From positions 4,361,001 through 4,425,000 of the forward strand of contig NZ_AP023033.1 of the NCBI RefSeq assembly GCF_019670125.1: DNA of 64,000 nt, written 5' to 3'. The notes beneath the pieces are model-generated. The model was not told the DNA's origin. It was given only the letters and a program-made list of their open reading frames with translations, and searched no databases. The DNA is from Agarivorans aestuarii (GTDB lineage Bacteria > Pseudomonadota > Gammaproteobacteria > Enterobacterales > Celerinatantimonadaceae). Positions 25,951 through 35,101 of this stretch are shown piece after piece (the first letter of the stretch is position 1; each line of letters starts with the position of its first letter). Both the position numbers and the translations under genes were made by a program.

Positions 25951-27585
25951 TTAGTCCTCCACCGTACGGCCTTTCAAGGCAAACAAGCCTCGAGGACGTT
26001 TTTGAATAAATAGAATGATGAACACTAGAACCAAGATTTTGGCTAATACAGCACCGGCAAACGGTTCCATTAGCTTGTTAGCCACACCTAAAGTAAGTGC
26101 GCCAATCACTGTGCCAAATAGGTTACCCACGCCGCCAAATACCACCACCATGAAGGAATCGATAATGTAGTTTTGGCCCAAGTTTGGTCCCACATTGGTT
26201 AACTGACTTAAAGCAACACCAGCAATACCGGCAATGCCTGAGCCTAAACCAAAGGTCATGGCGTCTACCCAGCTTGAACGAATACCCATAGAGTTGGCCA
26301 TTGGGCGATTCTGAGTTACCGCACGCATTTGCAAACCAAAGAAGGTTTTACGCAAAATGGTCCACAGTAGTGCCACCACCATAAAGCTGAAAATGATGAT
26401 GTAGAGACGGTTGTAGGTAAGAGACAATACGCCGTTAATTTCTAGTGAGCCACTCATCCATTGCGGGGTAATCACCGCTTGGTTAAGTGGGCCAAAAATA
26501 CTGCGCACTGCTTGTTGCAAAATAAGGCTTAAACCAAAGGTGGCGAGTAGCGTTTCTAGTGGGCGACCGTATAGGAAGCGGATAACGCCGCGCTCAATTA
26601 ATACCCCCACTAAGCCAGATACGAGGAAGGCGGTAGGAATTGCCACCAGCAAAGACCACTCGATATTGTTTGGCATTAGTTGCTGCACCACATAGGTAGT
26701 GTAAGCACCCAGCATGATCATTTCGCCGTGGGCCATGTTAATTACGCCCATCACACCAAAGGTAATCGCTAAACCTACTGCGGCTAGCAGCAATACTGCG
26801 CCTAGGCTTAAACCAAAGTAGATGTTTTCGGCCACGCTGTTTATTTGTAACAGCTGATCATTGGTAGCAATGGCTTTATCAATGGCGGCTAATACTTGAG
26901 GCTCTTGCTCACTAGCTTGCTGTTTAACTAATACGTTACGAGAGGCAGGGTCTAATTGACCTGCCAGTAGCTCGGCCGCAGCTAAACGCTCAGCAGTTTC
27001 GCCAAATTGCAGATTAATAATCGCCTGCATTTCTTTAAGTTTGGCAATTACCTTTTCATCTTGCTCGGCAACTAGGCGCTGCTCGATAAGCGGCGTATGA
27101 GATTGGTCAGCGGTATTCATTAATGAACGAATCGCAGCTATTCGAGCGCTAGGCTCATCGGCATTTAAACCAATAAGCGCCAAGCCATTGCGAAGCTGTC
27201 GACGAATTTTGTTGTTAACCGAGATTTTCTTAATAAGAGATTTTTTAACGCTACCTAATTCAGCGCCATCAACCACCGAACTTAAGTTATAAAGGCTGCC
27301 TTCTTTTACCGCTACTACCACTTTTTTATCGGATTTTTGGTAGTACAGATTGGCACTTAATAAACTTTCGAAGATCAGGCTGTTGCGCTTGTCTCCGCTA
27401 GCAATTAGCTGTTCAATGGCTTGTTGTTTTTGATTATTTTTTTTTGCAGTTAAGGCCTGCACTGCCTGCTCCCAATCACTTGCTGCAGCTGGTAATACCC
27501 AAAGCATGAGTAAAACACCGGCCAACAAGCGTGCGAAGCGAGATATGTATATGCTCAAAACAATCCCTACTCTTGATTGATTCAA
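25951..27585 (-). CDS. urtB: Urea ABC transporter permease UrtB with N-terminal extension
   Basis: 544 residues if started at the TTG at 27585. A TTG ten codons in, or another nearby codon, is also possible; no strong site decides. A signal-like hydrophobic segment (LLAGVLLMLWVLPAAAS) leads into a ~200-residue helical, presumably periplasmic domain with HEAT-like repeats (ARIAAIRSLMN..; VEQRL..). Then comes the LivH-type permease (GLAITFGVMGVINMAHGEMIMLGAYTTYVVQ; LATFGLSLILQQAVRSIFGP). This extended form is normal for UrtB. A terminator lies between urtA and this gene, so permease expression should be lower than that of the binding protein. Confidence 0.93.
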   Translation of the reverse strand: MNQSRVGIVLSIYISRFARLLAGVLLMLWVLPAAASDWEQAVQALTAKKNNQKQQAIEQLIASGDKRNSLIFESLLSANLYYQKSDKKVVVAVKEGSLYNLSSVVDGAELGSVKKSLIKKISVNNKIRRQLRNGLALIGLNADEPSARIAAIRSLMNTADQSHTPLIEQRLVAEQDEKVIAKLKEMQAIINLQFGETAERLAAAELLAGQLDPASRNVLVKQQASEQEPQVLAAIDKAIATNDQLLQINSVAENIYFGLSLGAVLLLAAVGLAITFGVMGVINMAHGEMIMLGAYTTYVVQQLMPNNIEWSLLVAIPTAFLVSGLVGVLIERGVIRFLYGRPLETLLATFGLSLILQQAVRSIFGPLNQAVITPQWMSGSLEINGVLSLTYNRLYIIIFSFMVVALLWTILRKTFFGLQMRAVTQNRPMANSMGIRSSWVDAMTFGLGSGIAGIAGVALSQLTNVGPNLGQNYIIDSFMVVVFGGVGNLFGTVIGALTLGVANKLMEPFAGAVLAKILVLVFIILFIQKRPRGLFALKGRTVED

Positions 27586-27621
27586 TACAAAAAAGGCGCC
27601 ACCGATATTACTCAGCCGCGC

Positions 27622-27648
27622 CTTTTAAAAAGTGCCCGTAGGCACTTA
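27622..27648 (-). terminator. Intra-operon terminator between urtA and urtB
   Basis: On the minus strand AAGTGCC TACG GGCACTT runs into TTTTT, 67 bases after the urtA stop. A second hairpin (GGCGC/GCGCC) follows directly. Partial termination here would favour UrtA over the membrane subunits, as is common for binding-protein transporters. Confidence 0.8.
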
Positions 27649-27714
27649 GCTGTTTACGCGTACCTAGGTTCTATTTGTCTTTTGGGCTGTTGAGCTCAAA
27701 AGCGCAACAGTTCC

Positions 27715-29010
27715 TTAGTAGTTTTGACCAGAACATTGGCCAGTTTTGATGTTGAAGTTGCCACACTTAATTGGGGCAGTCCAATCAGCAACAATAGTGC
27801 TAGATTCAGTTAGGTGGTCAGTCCAAGCATCACCAATTACGCCACCAGCAGTTTGCCATACTGTGTCGAATTGACCGTCAGCTTGAATTTCACCAATCAG
27901 TACTGGTTTAGTTAAGTGGTGGTTAGTGTTCATTACCGCGTAACCGCCAGTTAAGTTAGGAACAGTGATACCGTACATAGCGTCACGTACTGGATCTGTT
28001 TCTGTAGTACCGGCTTTTTCTACCGCTTCAGCCCACATTTGGAAACCAATGTAAGTTGCTTCCATTGGGTCGTTAGTTACACGCTTGTCGTCGCCAGTGT
28101 AAGCTTTCCAAGCAGCAATAAACTCTTCGTTAGCTTCGCTGTCTGCGCTTTGGAAGTAGTTCCAAGCCGCTAAGTGACCCACTAGAGGTGCTGTATCAAA
28201 ACCAGATAGTTCTTCTTCACCTACTGAGAAGGCCACTACTGGAATGTCTTCAGCCGAGATACCTTGGTTAGCTAGCTCTTTGTAGAAAGGAACGTTTGCG
28301 TCACCGTTAATGGTTGAAACAACCGCTGTTTTCTTGCCTGCACCACCAAATTTCTTCACGTCAGAAACGATAGTTTGCCAATCAGAGTGACCAAATGGCG
28401 TGTAGTTAATCATGATGTCAGCTTCAGCTACGCCTTTAGACTTAAGGTAAGCTTCTAAGATTTTGTTGGTGGTACGTGGGTATACGTAGTCGGTTCCGGC
28501 TAGAACCCAACGTTCTACACCTTCTTCGTCCATTAGGTAATCAACCGCTGGAATCGCTTGCTGGTTTGGCGCAGCGCCAGTGTAGAATACGTTTTTAGAG
28601 CTTTCTTCACCTTCGTACTGAACTGGGTAGAAAAGCATACCGTTTAGCTCTTCAATTACAGGAAGTACTGATTTACGAGATACCGAAGTCCAACAACCGA
28701 AGATAACGTCTACTTGCTCTTTATCTAGTAGCTCACGTGCTTTCTCGGCAAATAAAGGCCAGTTAGATGCTGGGTCAACCACTACAGGTTCTAGCTTCTT
28801 ACCTAATAAACCACCCTTTTTGTTTTGCTCTTCAATCATCATAAGCACTGTGTCTTTCAGTGTTGTTTCACTGATAGCCATGGTGCCTGATAACGAGTGC
28901 AATACGCCTACTTTAATGGTTTCTGCAGCTTGGGCTGCATTCATTGAGAAGGCAAGTGCTACACCACTTGCAACCGTTGCGATCTTCTTCCATTTGCTAT
29001 GTTGTGTCAT
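27715..29010 (-). CDS. urtA: Urea ABC transporter substrate-binding protein UrtA
   Basis: 431 residues. The signal peptide (ATVASGVALAFSMNAAQAAE) is cleaved near residue 28. The mature protein has the periplasmic type-1 binding fold of Leu/amide-binding proteins, with UrtA hallmarks: IKVGVLHSLSGTMAISETTLKD, FGCWTSVSRKSVLPV, NGMLFYPVQYEGEESS and WVLAGTDYVYPRTTN. It captures urea in the periplasm. Two cysteines near the C-terminus (IKCGNFN and GQCSGQNY) may form a disulfide. AGGAAAT lies upstream of the ATG, and a sigma-54 promoter match lies about 70 bases upstream. Confidence 0.96.
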   Translation of the reverse strand: MTQHSKWKKIATVASGVALAFSMNAAQAAETIKVGVLHSLSGTMAISETTLKDTVLMMIEEQNKKGGLLGKKLEPVVVDPASNWPLFAEKARELLDKEQVDVIFGCWTSVSRKSVLPVIEELNGMLFYPVQYEGEESSKNVFYTGAAPNQQAIPAVDYLMDEEGVERWVLAGTDYVYPRTTNKILEAYLKSKGVAEADIMINYTPFGHSDWQTIVSDVKKFGGAGKKTAVVSTINGDANVPFYKELANQGISAEDIPVVAFSVGEEELSGFDTAPLVGHLAAWNYFQSADSEANEEFIAAWKAYTGDDKRVTNDPMEATYIGFQMWAEAVEKAGTTETDPVRDAMYGITVPNLTGGYAVMNTNHHLTKPVLIGEIQADGQFDTVWQTAGGVIGDAWTDHLTESSTIVADWTAPIKCGNFNIKTGQCSGQNY

Positions 29011-29077
29011 TGCTATATTTCCTATTTTTTATAGTCCTTTAGAGCATGCGGTACCTCATGCAATGCTAAGATAGCTA

Positions 29078-29096
29078 GAGCATCGACTATGCCAAG
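29078..29096 (-). promoter_or_regulatory. Sigma-54 promoter match for urtABCDE
   Basis: Reading the minus strand, TTGGCATAGTCGATGCTC has GG and GC separated by exactly ten bases, as in the consensus TGGCAC-N5-TTGCA. Transcription would begin about 58 bases before the urtA ATG. Confidence 0.75.
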
Positions 29097-29190
29097 TAGA
29101 AAATAACAAATAAAAACAACAGCTTAACCAAATGATTTATATATCACTAGCAATTGGGCGCACAATACATGAGCGTTTGCCTCAAATAAA

Positions 29191-29265
29191 CGCACCAAAA
29201 TGATCGAACAATTAATAAACACCAAACAAACGCACCAAGTTGGCCACTGCGCACCAAAATGATCC
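29191..29265. promoter_or_regulatory. Cluster of NtrC-like binding sites
   Basis: CGCACCAAAATGATC occurs at 29191-29205, GCACCAAGTTGGCCAC at 29232-29247 and CGCACCAAAATGATC again at 29250-29264. NtrC sites follow TGCACCAAAATGGTGCA, so the left half and spacing match well and the right half partly. They lie roughly 65-170 bases upstream of both sigma-54 promoter matches, the usual enhancer range. Confidence 0.7.
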
Positions 29266-29328
29266 ATCCCAAACTGCTGATTTTGCGCTATTTTAAATAG
29301 GAACCGCACTTAGGGTAGCTCGATAAAA

Positions 29329-29346
29329 CTGGTTTAGTTCTTGCTC
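29329..29346 (+). promoter_or_regulatory. Sigma-54 promoter match for ureDABCEFG
   Basis: CTGGTTTAGTTCTTGCTC has GG at 29331 and GC at 29343, ten bases apart, with a good TTGC -12 element and a weaker -24 (TGGTTT). Transcription would start about 38 bases before ureD. Confidence 0.7.
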
Positions 29347-29393
29347 TATTAAGGAAGAGGAAAATCACTCCCGGCCATGAAAGAAGGATAACA

Positions 29394-30278
29394 GTGAGTC
29401 AGCAAGAGCAAATCGCATGCAGCAATTCGCACGCCCCCATTAAGCAAGGTTGGGTAGCCACCCTTGATTTGGGCTTTGCCCCTATCGCTAATAAAACTCG
29501 CTTAACCCTCAATCAAAGCCAAGGACCATTGCGGGTACAACGTCCTTTTCACCCAGAACTGGCTGCACCAGATTGTTGCCACGTGTATTTATTACACCCA
29601 CCCGGTGGCTTAGTGGCTGGCGATCACCTACTCATGAACGTTGAATGCCTAGCTGGCAGCAAAGTAGTACTCACCACTCCGGCATCAGGCAAGTTATACC
29701 GCTCTAACTTGGCCCGCCAGCAGCAACGCCAAGAGCAGCGTTTTCATTTACAGAACAACAGCAGTTTAGAGTGGTTGCCGCCAGAAACCATTGTCTTTAA
29801 TGGTGCTCAAGGCCGCTTAGATAGCCACTTTATGTTGCAAGGCAATGCCCAGCTGATTGCTTGGGAAATTACCTGTTTAGGCCGTAAAGCTAGCGACGAA
29901 GACTTTGACCATGGCGAGCTACTGCAATCCATCAAGGTATATCGCGAGCAGCGCCCACTGTTGATAGAAAATACCCGAATCGACAATGCTAATACTGCCG
30001 CTAATCCAGCGGCATTGGCTGGCAAACACGTTTATGCCTGCATGTTGGCCACGGTAGATTTACTGGATGAGCTGGCGCAAAAACAATTGCTAGAAGATCT
30101 ACGCGAACAATTAGCCTGCGCCGATGTGGGCATTACCTTGGTGCGAGGTTTAATCATATTGCGCTACTTAGGGGATAAGGCCGAACAAGTTAGGCAAGAA
30201 TTTGAAGCCGCTTGGGCCATCATTCGCCCAGTGACTTTGGGCCACCCGGCTGTTCCCCCACGAATTTGGAATACCTAA
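29394..30278 (+). CDS. ureD: Urease accessory protein UreD
   Basis: 294 residues from a GTG, with AAGGA about six bases upstream; no in-frame ATG fits better. Family signatures: LRVQRPFHPE, CHVYLLHPPGGLVAGDHL, TPASGKLYRS and WLPPETIVFNGA. UreD binds apo-urease and forms the scaffold onto which UreF and UreG assemble for nickel delivery. It is the first gene of the urease operon; ureA follows after 20 bases. Confidence 0.96.
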   Translation: MSQQEQIACSNSHAPIKQGWVATLDLGFAPIANKTRLTLNQSQGPLRVQRPFHPELAAPDCCHVYLLHPPGGLVAGDHLLMNVECLAGSKVVLTTPASGKLYRSNLARQQQRQEQRFHLQNNSSLEWLPPETIVFNGAQGRLDSHFMLQGNAQLIAWEITCLGRKASDEDFDHGELLQSIKVYREQRPLLIENTRIDNANTAANPAALAGKHVYACMLATVDLLDELAQKQLLEDLREQLACADVGITLVRGLIILRYLGDKAEQVRQEFEAAWAIIRPVTLGHPAVPPRIWNT

Positions 30279-30298
30279 TTTAATACTACGAGGCAGAC

Positions 30299-30601
30299 AT
30301 GGAATTAACCCCAAGAGAGAAAGATAAGTTATTGCTGTTCACCGCCTTTTTGGTCGCCGAGCGACGTAAAGACAAAGGGCTAAAACTTAACTACCCCGAA
30401 ACCGTGGCTTATCTCTCGGCCAGCATCGTAGAAGGCGCTCGCGAAGGCCGCAGTGTTGCCGAGTTAATGAGCTGGGGCCGCACCTTGCTAAGCCGTGACG
30501 ATGTTATGGATGGCATTGCCGAAATGGTGCACGAAGTGCAGGTGGAAGCCACCTTCCCCGACGGAACCAAGCTGGTTACCGTGCATAACCCAATCCCTTA
30601 G
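30299..30601 (+). CDS. ureA: Urease gamma subunit
   Basis: 100 residues, the usual length. The sequence [23 protein letters not shown] with [21 protein letters not shown] is the classic UreA pattern. It forms the (UreABC)3 enzyme with UreB and UreC in the cytoplasm, hydrolysing urea to ammonia and carbamate. It ends 22 bases before ureB. Confidence 0.97.
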   Translation: MELTPREKDKLLLFTAFLVAERRKDKGLKLNYPETVAYLSASIVEGAREGRSVAELMSWGRTLLSRDDVMDGIAEMVHEVQVEATFPDGTKLVTVHNPIP

Positions 30602-30623
30602 GCCACTAGTAGAGGAACAGCAA

Positions 30624-30947
30624 ATGATACCCGGAGAACTAATCATTGATGATGGTGACATTGAGCTAAACCAAGGTTTAGCCACAGTGACCATAGATGT
30701 TGCCAACAGTGGCGATCGCCCAGTGCAAGTAGGCTCGCACTACCACTTCGCCGAAACCAACCCAGCCCTGCATTTTGACCGTAAAGCCGCTTTAGGTTTT
30801 CGTCTTAATATTGCCGCCGGCACCGCAGTACGTTTTGAGCCAGGCCAAAGCCGCCGCGTAGAACTGGTTGCCTTAAGCGGCAAGCGCGAAGTATACGGCT
30901 TTAGAGGGGAAGTAATGGGCAAACTAAGTGACGAGGAACAAGCATGA
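30624..30947 (+). CDS. ureB: Urease beta subunit
   Basis: 107 residues. The start is set at MIPGELII because AGAGGAA precedes it and the family begins there, although the frame is open further upstream. Signatures: [21 protein letters not shown] and [17 protein letters not shown]. It overlaps ureC by four bases (ATGA). Confidence 0.97.
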   Translation: MIPGELIIDDGDIELNQGLATVTIDVANSGDRPVQVGSHYHFAETNPALHFDRKAALGFRLNIAAGTAVRFEPGQSRRVELVALSGKREVYGFRGEVMGKLSDEEQA

Positions 30948-32650
30948 GCAAAATGGATAAACGCGCCTATGCCGAAATGTTTGGCCCAACCGTGGGCGAC
31001 AAAGTACGCCTTGGCGATACCGAACTAATTATTCAAGTAGAAAAAGACTACGCCCAATATGGCAGCGAAGTGAAATTTGGTGGCGGTAAAGTTATTCGTG
31101 ATGGCATGGGACAAAGCCAAGCCAGCTGTGCCATGGTGCCAGACACGGTCATTACCAATGCCTTAATTTTAGATCACTGGGGCATTGTTAAAGCCGACAT
31201 CGCACTTAAAGAAGGTCGCATTCAAGCCATTGGTAAAGCCGGTAACCCCGATATTCAAGACAATATTGATATCGAGATTGGTGCAGGCACCGAGGTTATT
31301 GCCGGTGAAGGCCAAATTATTACTGCCGGCGGGGTAGACTCGCACATTCACTACATTTGCCCTCAACAAATTGAAGAGGCGCTAATGTCGGGCACCACCA
31401 CCATGTTAGGTGGCGGCACCGGACCCGCAACGGGCACTAATGCCACCACGTGTACTCCGGGGCCTTTCCACTTAGGCAAAATGCTGCAGTCGGCCGATAG
31501 TTTCCCAATGAACTTAGGCTTTTTGGGCAAAGGTAACGCCAGCTTACCGCGTCCCTTAGAAGAACAGTTAATGGCTGGCGCGATGGGCTTGAAACTGCAT
31601 GAAGACTGGGGCACCACGCCAATGTCTATCGACAACTGTTTAACGGTTGCTGATAACTACGACGTACAGGTAGCCATTCATACCGATACCTTAAACGAAT
31701 CTGGTTTTGTAGAAGATACTATTGCCGCCTTTAAAGGACGGGTAATTCATACTTACCACACCGAAGGCGCAGGCGGCGGCCACGCTCCCGACATCATTAC
31801 CGCCTGTGGTTTAGACAATGTTTTGCCATCGTCTACCAACCCTACTCGCCCGTATACCATTAATACCGTAGACGAGCACTTAGACATGCTGATGGTATGT
31901 CACCACCTCGATCCAGCTATTCCAGAAGACGTGGCCTTTGCAGATTCGCGGATCCGTAAAGAAACCATCGCCGCCGAAGACATCTTGCACGATTTAGGGG
32001 CGTTCTCGATGATCGCCTCCGATTCACAAGCTATGGGTCGAGTGGGTGAAGTGATTACCCGTACTTGGCAAACCGCCCACAAAATGAAAGTGCAGCGCGG
32101 TTTATTGCCCGAAGATAAAGAAATTGGTTGCGACAACTTCCGTGCTAAACGTTACGTTGCCAAGTACACCATCAACCCAGCGATTACTCACGGTATTGCC
32201 CATGAAGTTGGCTCGGTTGAAGTGGGTAAATTGGCCGATTTAATATTGTGGAAACCCGCCTTTTTTGGTGCTAAGCCGTCATTAATTATTAAAGGTGGTG
32301 CAATTGCAGCAGCACCAATGGGCGACCCTAACGCGTCTATTCCAACGCCACAACCAGTGCACTATCGCCCAATGTTTGGCGCTTACGGCAAAGCGATGAC
32401 CGAAACCCGAGTGACTTTTGTAAGCCAAGCCGCTTTAGATGCAAAAATTGATGAAACCTTAGGCCTCACTAGTCGCCTAGTGGCCTGTAAAAATACCCGC
32501 AGTATTAAGAAGCAAGACATGGTGCACAACCACTACCAACCACATATGGAAGTGGACTCGCAAACCTATGAAGTACGCGCCGATGGCCAATTGCTCGAAT
32601 GTGAACCCGCTACCGAGCTACCGCTCGCTCAGCGATACTTTTTATTTTAA
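30944..32650 (+). CDS. ureC: Urease alpha (catalytic) subunit
   Basis: 568 residues. All catalytic residues are present at the positions known from Klebsiella urease: nickel ligands His134 and His136 ([10 protein letters not shown]), carbamylated Lys217 ([10 protein letters not shown]), His246 (VAIHTDTL), His272 ([11 protein letters not shown]) and Asp360 (IASDSQAMG), plus flap Cys319-His320 (MVCHHLD). It is predicted to be fully active. It sits in the order ureABC-EFG and is translationally coupled to ureB; ureE follows after 11 bases. Confidence 0.98.
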   Translation: MSKMDKRAYAEMFGPTVGDKVRLGDTELIIQVEKDYAQYGSEVKFGGGKVIRDGMGQSQASCAMVPDTVITNALILDHWGIVKADIALKEGRIQAIGKAGNPDIQDNIDIEIGAGTEVIAGEGQIITAGGVDSHIHYICPQQIEEALMSGTTTMLGGGTGPATGTNATTCTPGPFHLGKMLQSADSFPMNLGFLGKGNASLPRPLEEQLMAGAMGLKLHEDWGTTPMSIDNCLTVADNYDVQVAIHTDTLNESGFVEDTIAAFKGRVIHTYHTEGAGGGHAPDIITACGLDNVLPSSTNPTRPYTINTVDEHLDMLMVCHHLDPAIPEDVAFADSRIRKETIAAEDILHDLGAFSMIASDSQAMGRVGEVITRTWQTAHKMKVQRGLLPEDKEIGCDNFRAKRYVAKYTINPAITHGIAHEVGSVEVGKLADLILWKPAFFGAKPSLIIKGGAIAAAPMGDPNASIPTPQPVHYRPMFGAYGKAMTETRVTFVSQAALDAKIDETLGLTSRLVACKNTRSIKKQDMVHNHYQPHMEVDSQTYEVRADGQLLECEPATELPLAQRYFLF

Positions 32651-32661
32651 GGAGAGAATGA

Positions 32662-33108
32662 ATGTTAAAGGTGTATCAAACCCTCCATCACTATCACGGC
32701 CCGGTGCATCACCAAGTGGTATTGAGTTACGAATTGCGTAAAAAAGCCCGCATTAAGGCACAAACCGAAGCCAAACAAGATATCGGCTTTTTCCTTGAGC
32801 GTGGCCAAGTGCTGCAAAATGGTCAAATGCTCGAAGCCGACAATGGCGAAGTGGTTGAGATTAAAAGTGCCGACGAGTTGGTCACCACTGCCTATAGCGA
32901 TGATCCACTAATGTTCGCCAAGGTTTGTTACCACTTAGGCAACCGCCATACACCGCTGCAAATAGGCGAAGGTTGGGTGCGCTTTCAACCCGACCACGTA
33001 TTGCAAGACTTAGTGGAGCTTTACGGGCTACGAGTAGAACAGCACCAAGGGCCTTTTGACCCAGAAACCGGTGCTTACCACAGCCATTTACCAGGGCACA
33101 GCCACTAA
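32662..33108 (+). CDS. ureE: Urease nickel metallochaperone UreE
   Basis: 148 residues. The N-terminal peptide-binding domain and C-terminal metal domain (KVCYHLGNRHTPLQI) are present. The C-terminus ends in a short His cluster (HSHLPGHSH) that can bind extra nickel, shorter than the Klebsiella His-tail. UreE hands nickel to the UreG complex. GGAGAG precedes the ATG. The TAA overlaps the ureF ATG (TAATG). Confidence 0.96.
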   Translation: MLKVYQTLHHYHGPVHHQVVLSYELRKKARIKAQTEAKQDIGFFLERGQVLQNGQMLEADNGEVVEIKSADELVTTAYSDDPLMFAKVCYHLGNRHTPLQIGEGWVRFQPDHVLQDLVELYGLRVEQHQGPFDPETGAYHSHLPGHSH

Positions 33109-33776
33109 TGTCTAGCATGGCGCAACTTCAGCTAATGCGCTTGGTTAGCCCAAGCCTACCGGTGGGCGGCTTTGCCTATTCGCAGGGTTTGGAATACGCC
33201 ATCGAAAACGGCTGGGTGAACAATCCGCAGCAGCTACGAAACTGGATAAGCGGCTGTTTAGAAGCAGGTTTAGCCTGCCTCGACATCCCCATGCTAGCGG
33301 CGCTTTATCAAGCTTGTGAAGCCCAAGACTTCGCTAAGTTTGAAAGCCTAAACCTAGAGCTTATAGCCAGCCGCGAAACCCTCGAGTTAGAGCTAGAAGA
33401 TGTGCAAATGGGTAACGCCCTGCGCACCTTGCTCACTCAGCTTGATGAGAGCATCACTGCAAAGCTGAGCGATGAGCCAATGAGTTGGACCAGCATGTTT
33501 GCCTTAGCGGGCGTACATTGGCAAGTTGCGCTCAACGAGCTAGCCGACGGCTACCTATGGACTTGGCTAGAAAACCAACTGGCAGTAGCGGGTAAAACTC
33601 TGCCGCTTGGACAAACTGCCTGCCAAAAATTATTGAGTGAGTTACTGCCACTGCTGCCACCAGCACGCGAGTCTGGACTCACTCTACCCTTTGAACAAAT
33701 TAGCGGGTCGTTACCAGCCTTAAGCTTGGCTAGCGCCCTTCACGAAACCCAATATTGTCGGCTGTTTCGCTCTTAG
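33108..33776 (+). CDS. ureF: Urease accessory protein UreF
   Basis: 222 residues, all-helical. Signatures: [19 protein letters not shown] near the start and the C-terminal [11 protein letters not shown] ending. UreF joins UreD and UreG in the activation complex and acts on UreG GTP hydrolysis. The start overlaps the last base of ureE and ureG follows after 26 bases. Confidence 0.95.
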   Translation: MSSMAQLQLMRLVSPSLPVGGFAYSQGLEYAIENGWVNNPQQLRNWISGCLEAGLACLDIPMLAALYQACEAQDFAKFESLNLELIASRETLELELEDVQMGNALRTLLTQLDESITAKLSDEPMSWTSMFALAGVHWQVALNELADGYLWTWLENQLAVAGKTLPLGQTACQKLLSELLPLLPPARESGLTLPFEQISGSLPALSLASALHETQYCRLFRS

Positions 33777-33802
33777 CGCAGCTACAAAAAAGAGGATCCA
33801 TA

Positions 33803-34438
33803 ATGAGCATAAAACAAACTTTACGTGTAGGTGTTGGCGGCCCAGTAGGTTCAGGCAAAACCGCCTTACTTACTGCCCTATGTCGAGAACTAAAAGACCG
33901 CTTCAACCTAGCTGTTGTGACCAACGACATTTATACCAAAGAAGACGCCCAGTTTTTGCTGCGTAATGATGCCCTAGCCGAAGACCGTATTTTAGGTGTA
34001 GAAACTGGCGGTTGCCCACACACCGCGATTCGCGAAGATGCATCGATGAACCTAGCTGCCATTGCTGAGCTTAATCGTCGCCACCAAGGCTTAGATTTAG
34101 TATTAGTAGAAAGCGGCGGCGACAATCTAAGCGCCACCTTTAGCCCAGAGCTAAGTGACTTAACCTTGTATGTTATTGATGTAAGTGCTGGCGACAAAAT
34201 CCCGCGTAAAGGTGGACCAGGAATTACTAAGTCTGACTTATTGATCATCAATAAAACCGACCTAGCACCACACGTTGGTGCCTCGCTAGAAGTGATGGAT
34301 CGCGACGCCAAGAAGATGCGCGGCGAACGCCCATTTGTATTTAGTAACCTTAAAACCAGCGACGGTTTGCAAACCATTATCAACTTTATTATCGAGCAAG
34401 GCATGTTGGAAGAGTCCAGCCCAGCCACTGCTAACTAG
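33803..34438 (+). CDS. ureG: Urease accessory GTPase UreG
   Basis: 211 residues from the ATG at 33803 (AGAGGA upstream); an earlier in-frame start would overlap ureF. P-loop [15 protein letters not shown], nickel/zinc site [15 protein letters not shown] (the CPH motif), [16 protein letters not shown] and the guanine motif [11 protein letters not shown] are present. It powers nickel insertion into UreC. Confidence 0.97.
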   Translation: MSIKQTLRVGVGGPVGSGKTALLTALCRELKDRFNLAVVTNDIYTKEDAQFLLRNDALAEDRILGVETGGCPHTAIREDASMNLAAIAELNRRHQGLDLVLVESGGDNLSATFSPELSDLTLYVIDVSAGDKIPRKGGPGITKSDLLIINKTDLAPHVGASLEVMDRDAKKMRGERPFVFSNLKTSDGLQTIINFIIEQGMLEESSPATAN

Positions 34439-34461
34439 TTTCAATTTACAAGGAATCTACC

Positions 34462-35025
34462 ATGAAAAGACTACTGACTTTGGCTGCAGGCCTACTAATT
34501 AGCTTACCGAGCTTCGCTCACGAGGGGCACCACCACGGTTTGAGCGAAGGCCTATTGCACCCACTTACTGGCCTTGACCATCTAATAGCCTTAAGCCTAA
34601 TTGGTTTATTAGCCAGCCAAACTGGCAAACTTAAACTAAGCATGGCGCAAAGTGTTTTTGCCTTAATCGTTGCAGCCCTTGTTGCCAGCATGGGTTTTGT
34701 ACCACCAATGTTAGAAACAGGCTTAGCGATTTCACTGCTGGTTATGGCGGTATTAGTCGCTAAAGTATTGCCTAAAGCGGCTAGCGTAGCGGGTTTAGCA
34801 GTATGTTTAGTGGCTGCTTTACACGGTGCTGCTCATGGTAACGAAGTACCAGCAGGCGCAGATATGAAGCTATTCTTCGCTGGATTTATTGCCAGTTCTA
34901 TCGCCCTTATTGGTGGTGGCTACTTGCTAGGTAAAACGGCGCAACAGTCTGCTTACGGTCAAAAAATCACTCGCGCTATCGCTGGCTTAGCTGGCGCCTT
35001 TGGGGTAACTGCTCTGGTAGCTTAA
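34462..35025 (+). CDS. ureJ: HupE/UreJ-family membrane protein, probable nickel permease
   Basis: 187 residues. The signal peptide (LLTLAAGLLISLPSFA) is followed directly by the His-rich HEGHHHGLSEGLLHPLTGLDHL, the family's metal-binding signature. Five further TM helices follow, with AALHGAAHGNEVP in the fourth. HupE/UreJ proteins are secondary nickel (or cobalt) transporters. Its position as the last gene of the urease operon, 23 bases after ureG with AAGGA before the ATG, points to nickel supply for urease. Confidence 0.92.
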   Translation: MKRLLTLAAGLLISLPSFAHEGHHHGLSEGLLHPLTGLDHLIALSLIGLLASQTGKLKLSMAQSVFALIVAALVASMGFVPPMLETGLAISLLVMAVLVAKVLPKAASVAGLAVCLVAALHGAAHGNEVPAGADMKLFFAGFIASSIALIGGGYLLGKTAQQSAYGQKITRAIAGLAGAFGVTALVA

Positions 35026-35042
35026 AACCCTGCATAGCACTG

Positions 35043-35069
35043 CGCCGCTGGTAAGATTTGCCAGCGGCG
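35043..35069 (+). terminator. Hairpin after the urease operon
   Basis: A 9-bp stem CGCCGCTGG/CCAGCGGCG lies 17 bases after the ureJ stop, with no T tract right after it. It is a possible transcript end or 3' stabiliser. Confidence 0.45.
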
Positions 35070-35085
35070 ACAAGCATCACCTTTT

Positions 35086-35100
35086 GCGGCATAATGCCGC
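35086..35100. promoter_or_regulatory. Palindrome directly in front of the menE start codon
   Basis: GCGGCAT A ATGCCGC: 7-base arms, ending one base before the menE ATG. No Shine-Dalgarno is visible, so the hairpin may control translation or be a protein-binding site. Confidence 0.4.
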
Positions 35101-35101
35101 T

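Larger units (their letters stand above)
29011..29393. promoter_or_regulatory. Divergent urtA/ureD control region
   Basis: 383 bases between the urea-transport and urease operons, which face away from each other. It holds a sigma-54 promoter match for each side and three NtrC-like half or full sites between them (separate entries). No ORF of note was seen. Confidence 0.8.

Noticed and set aside
29191..29265. Repeated CGCACCAAAATGATC considered as a CRISPR or other repeat array
   Set aside because: Only two exact copies and one partial, with unequal spacing; position and sequence fit NtrC sites better. No CRISPR array or cas gene is present in the window.
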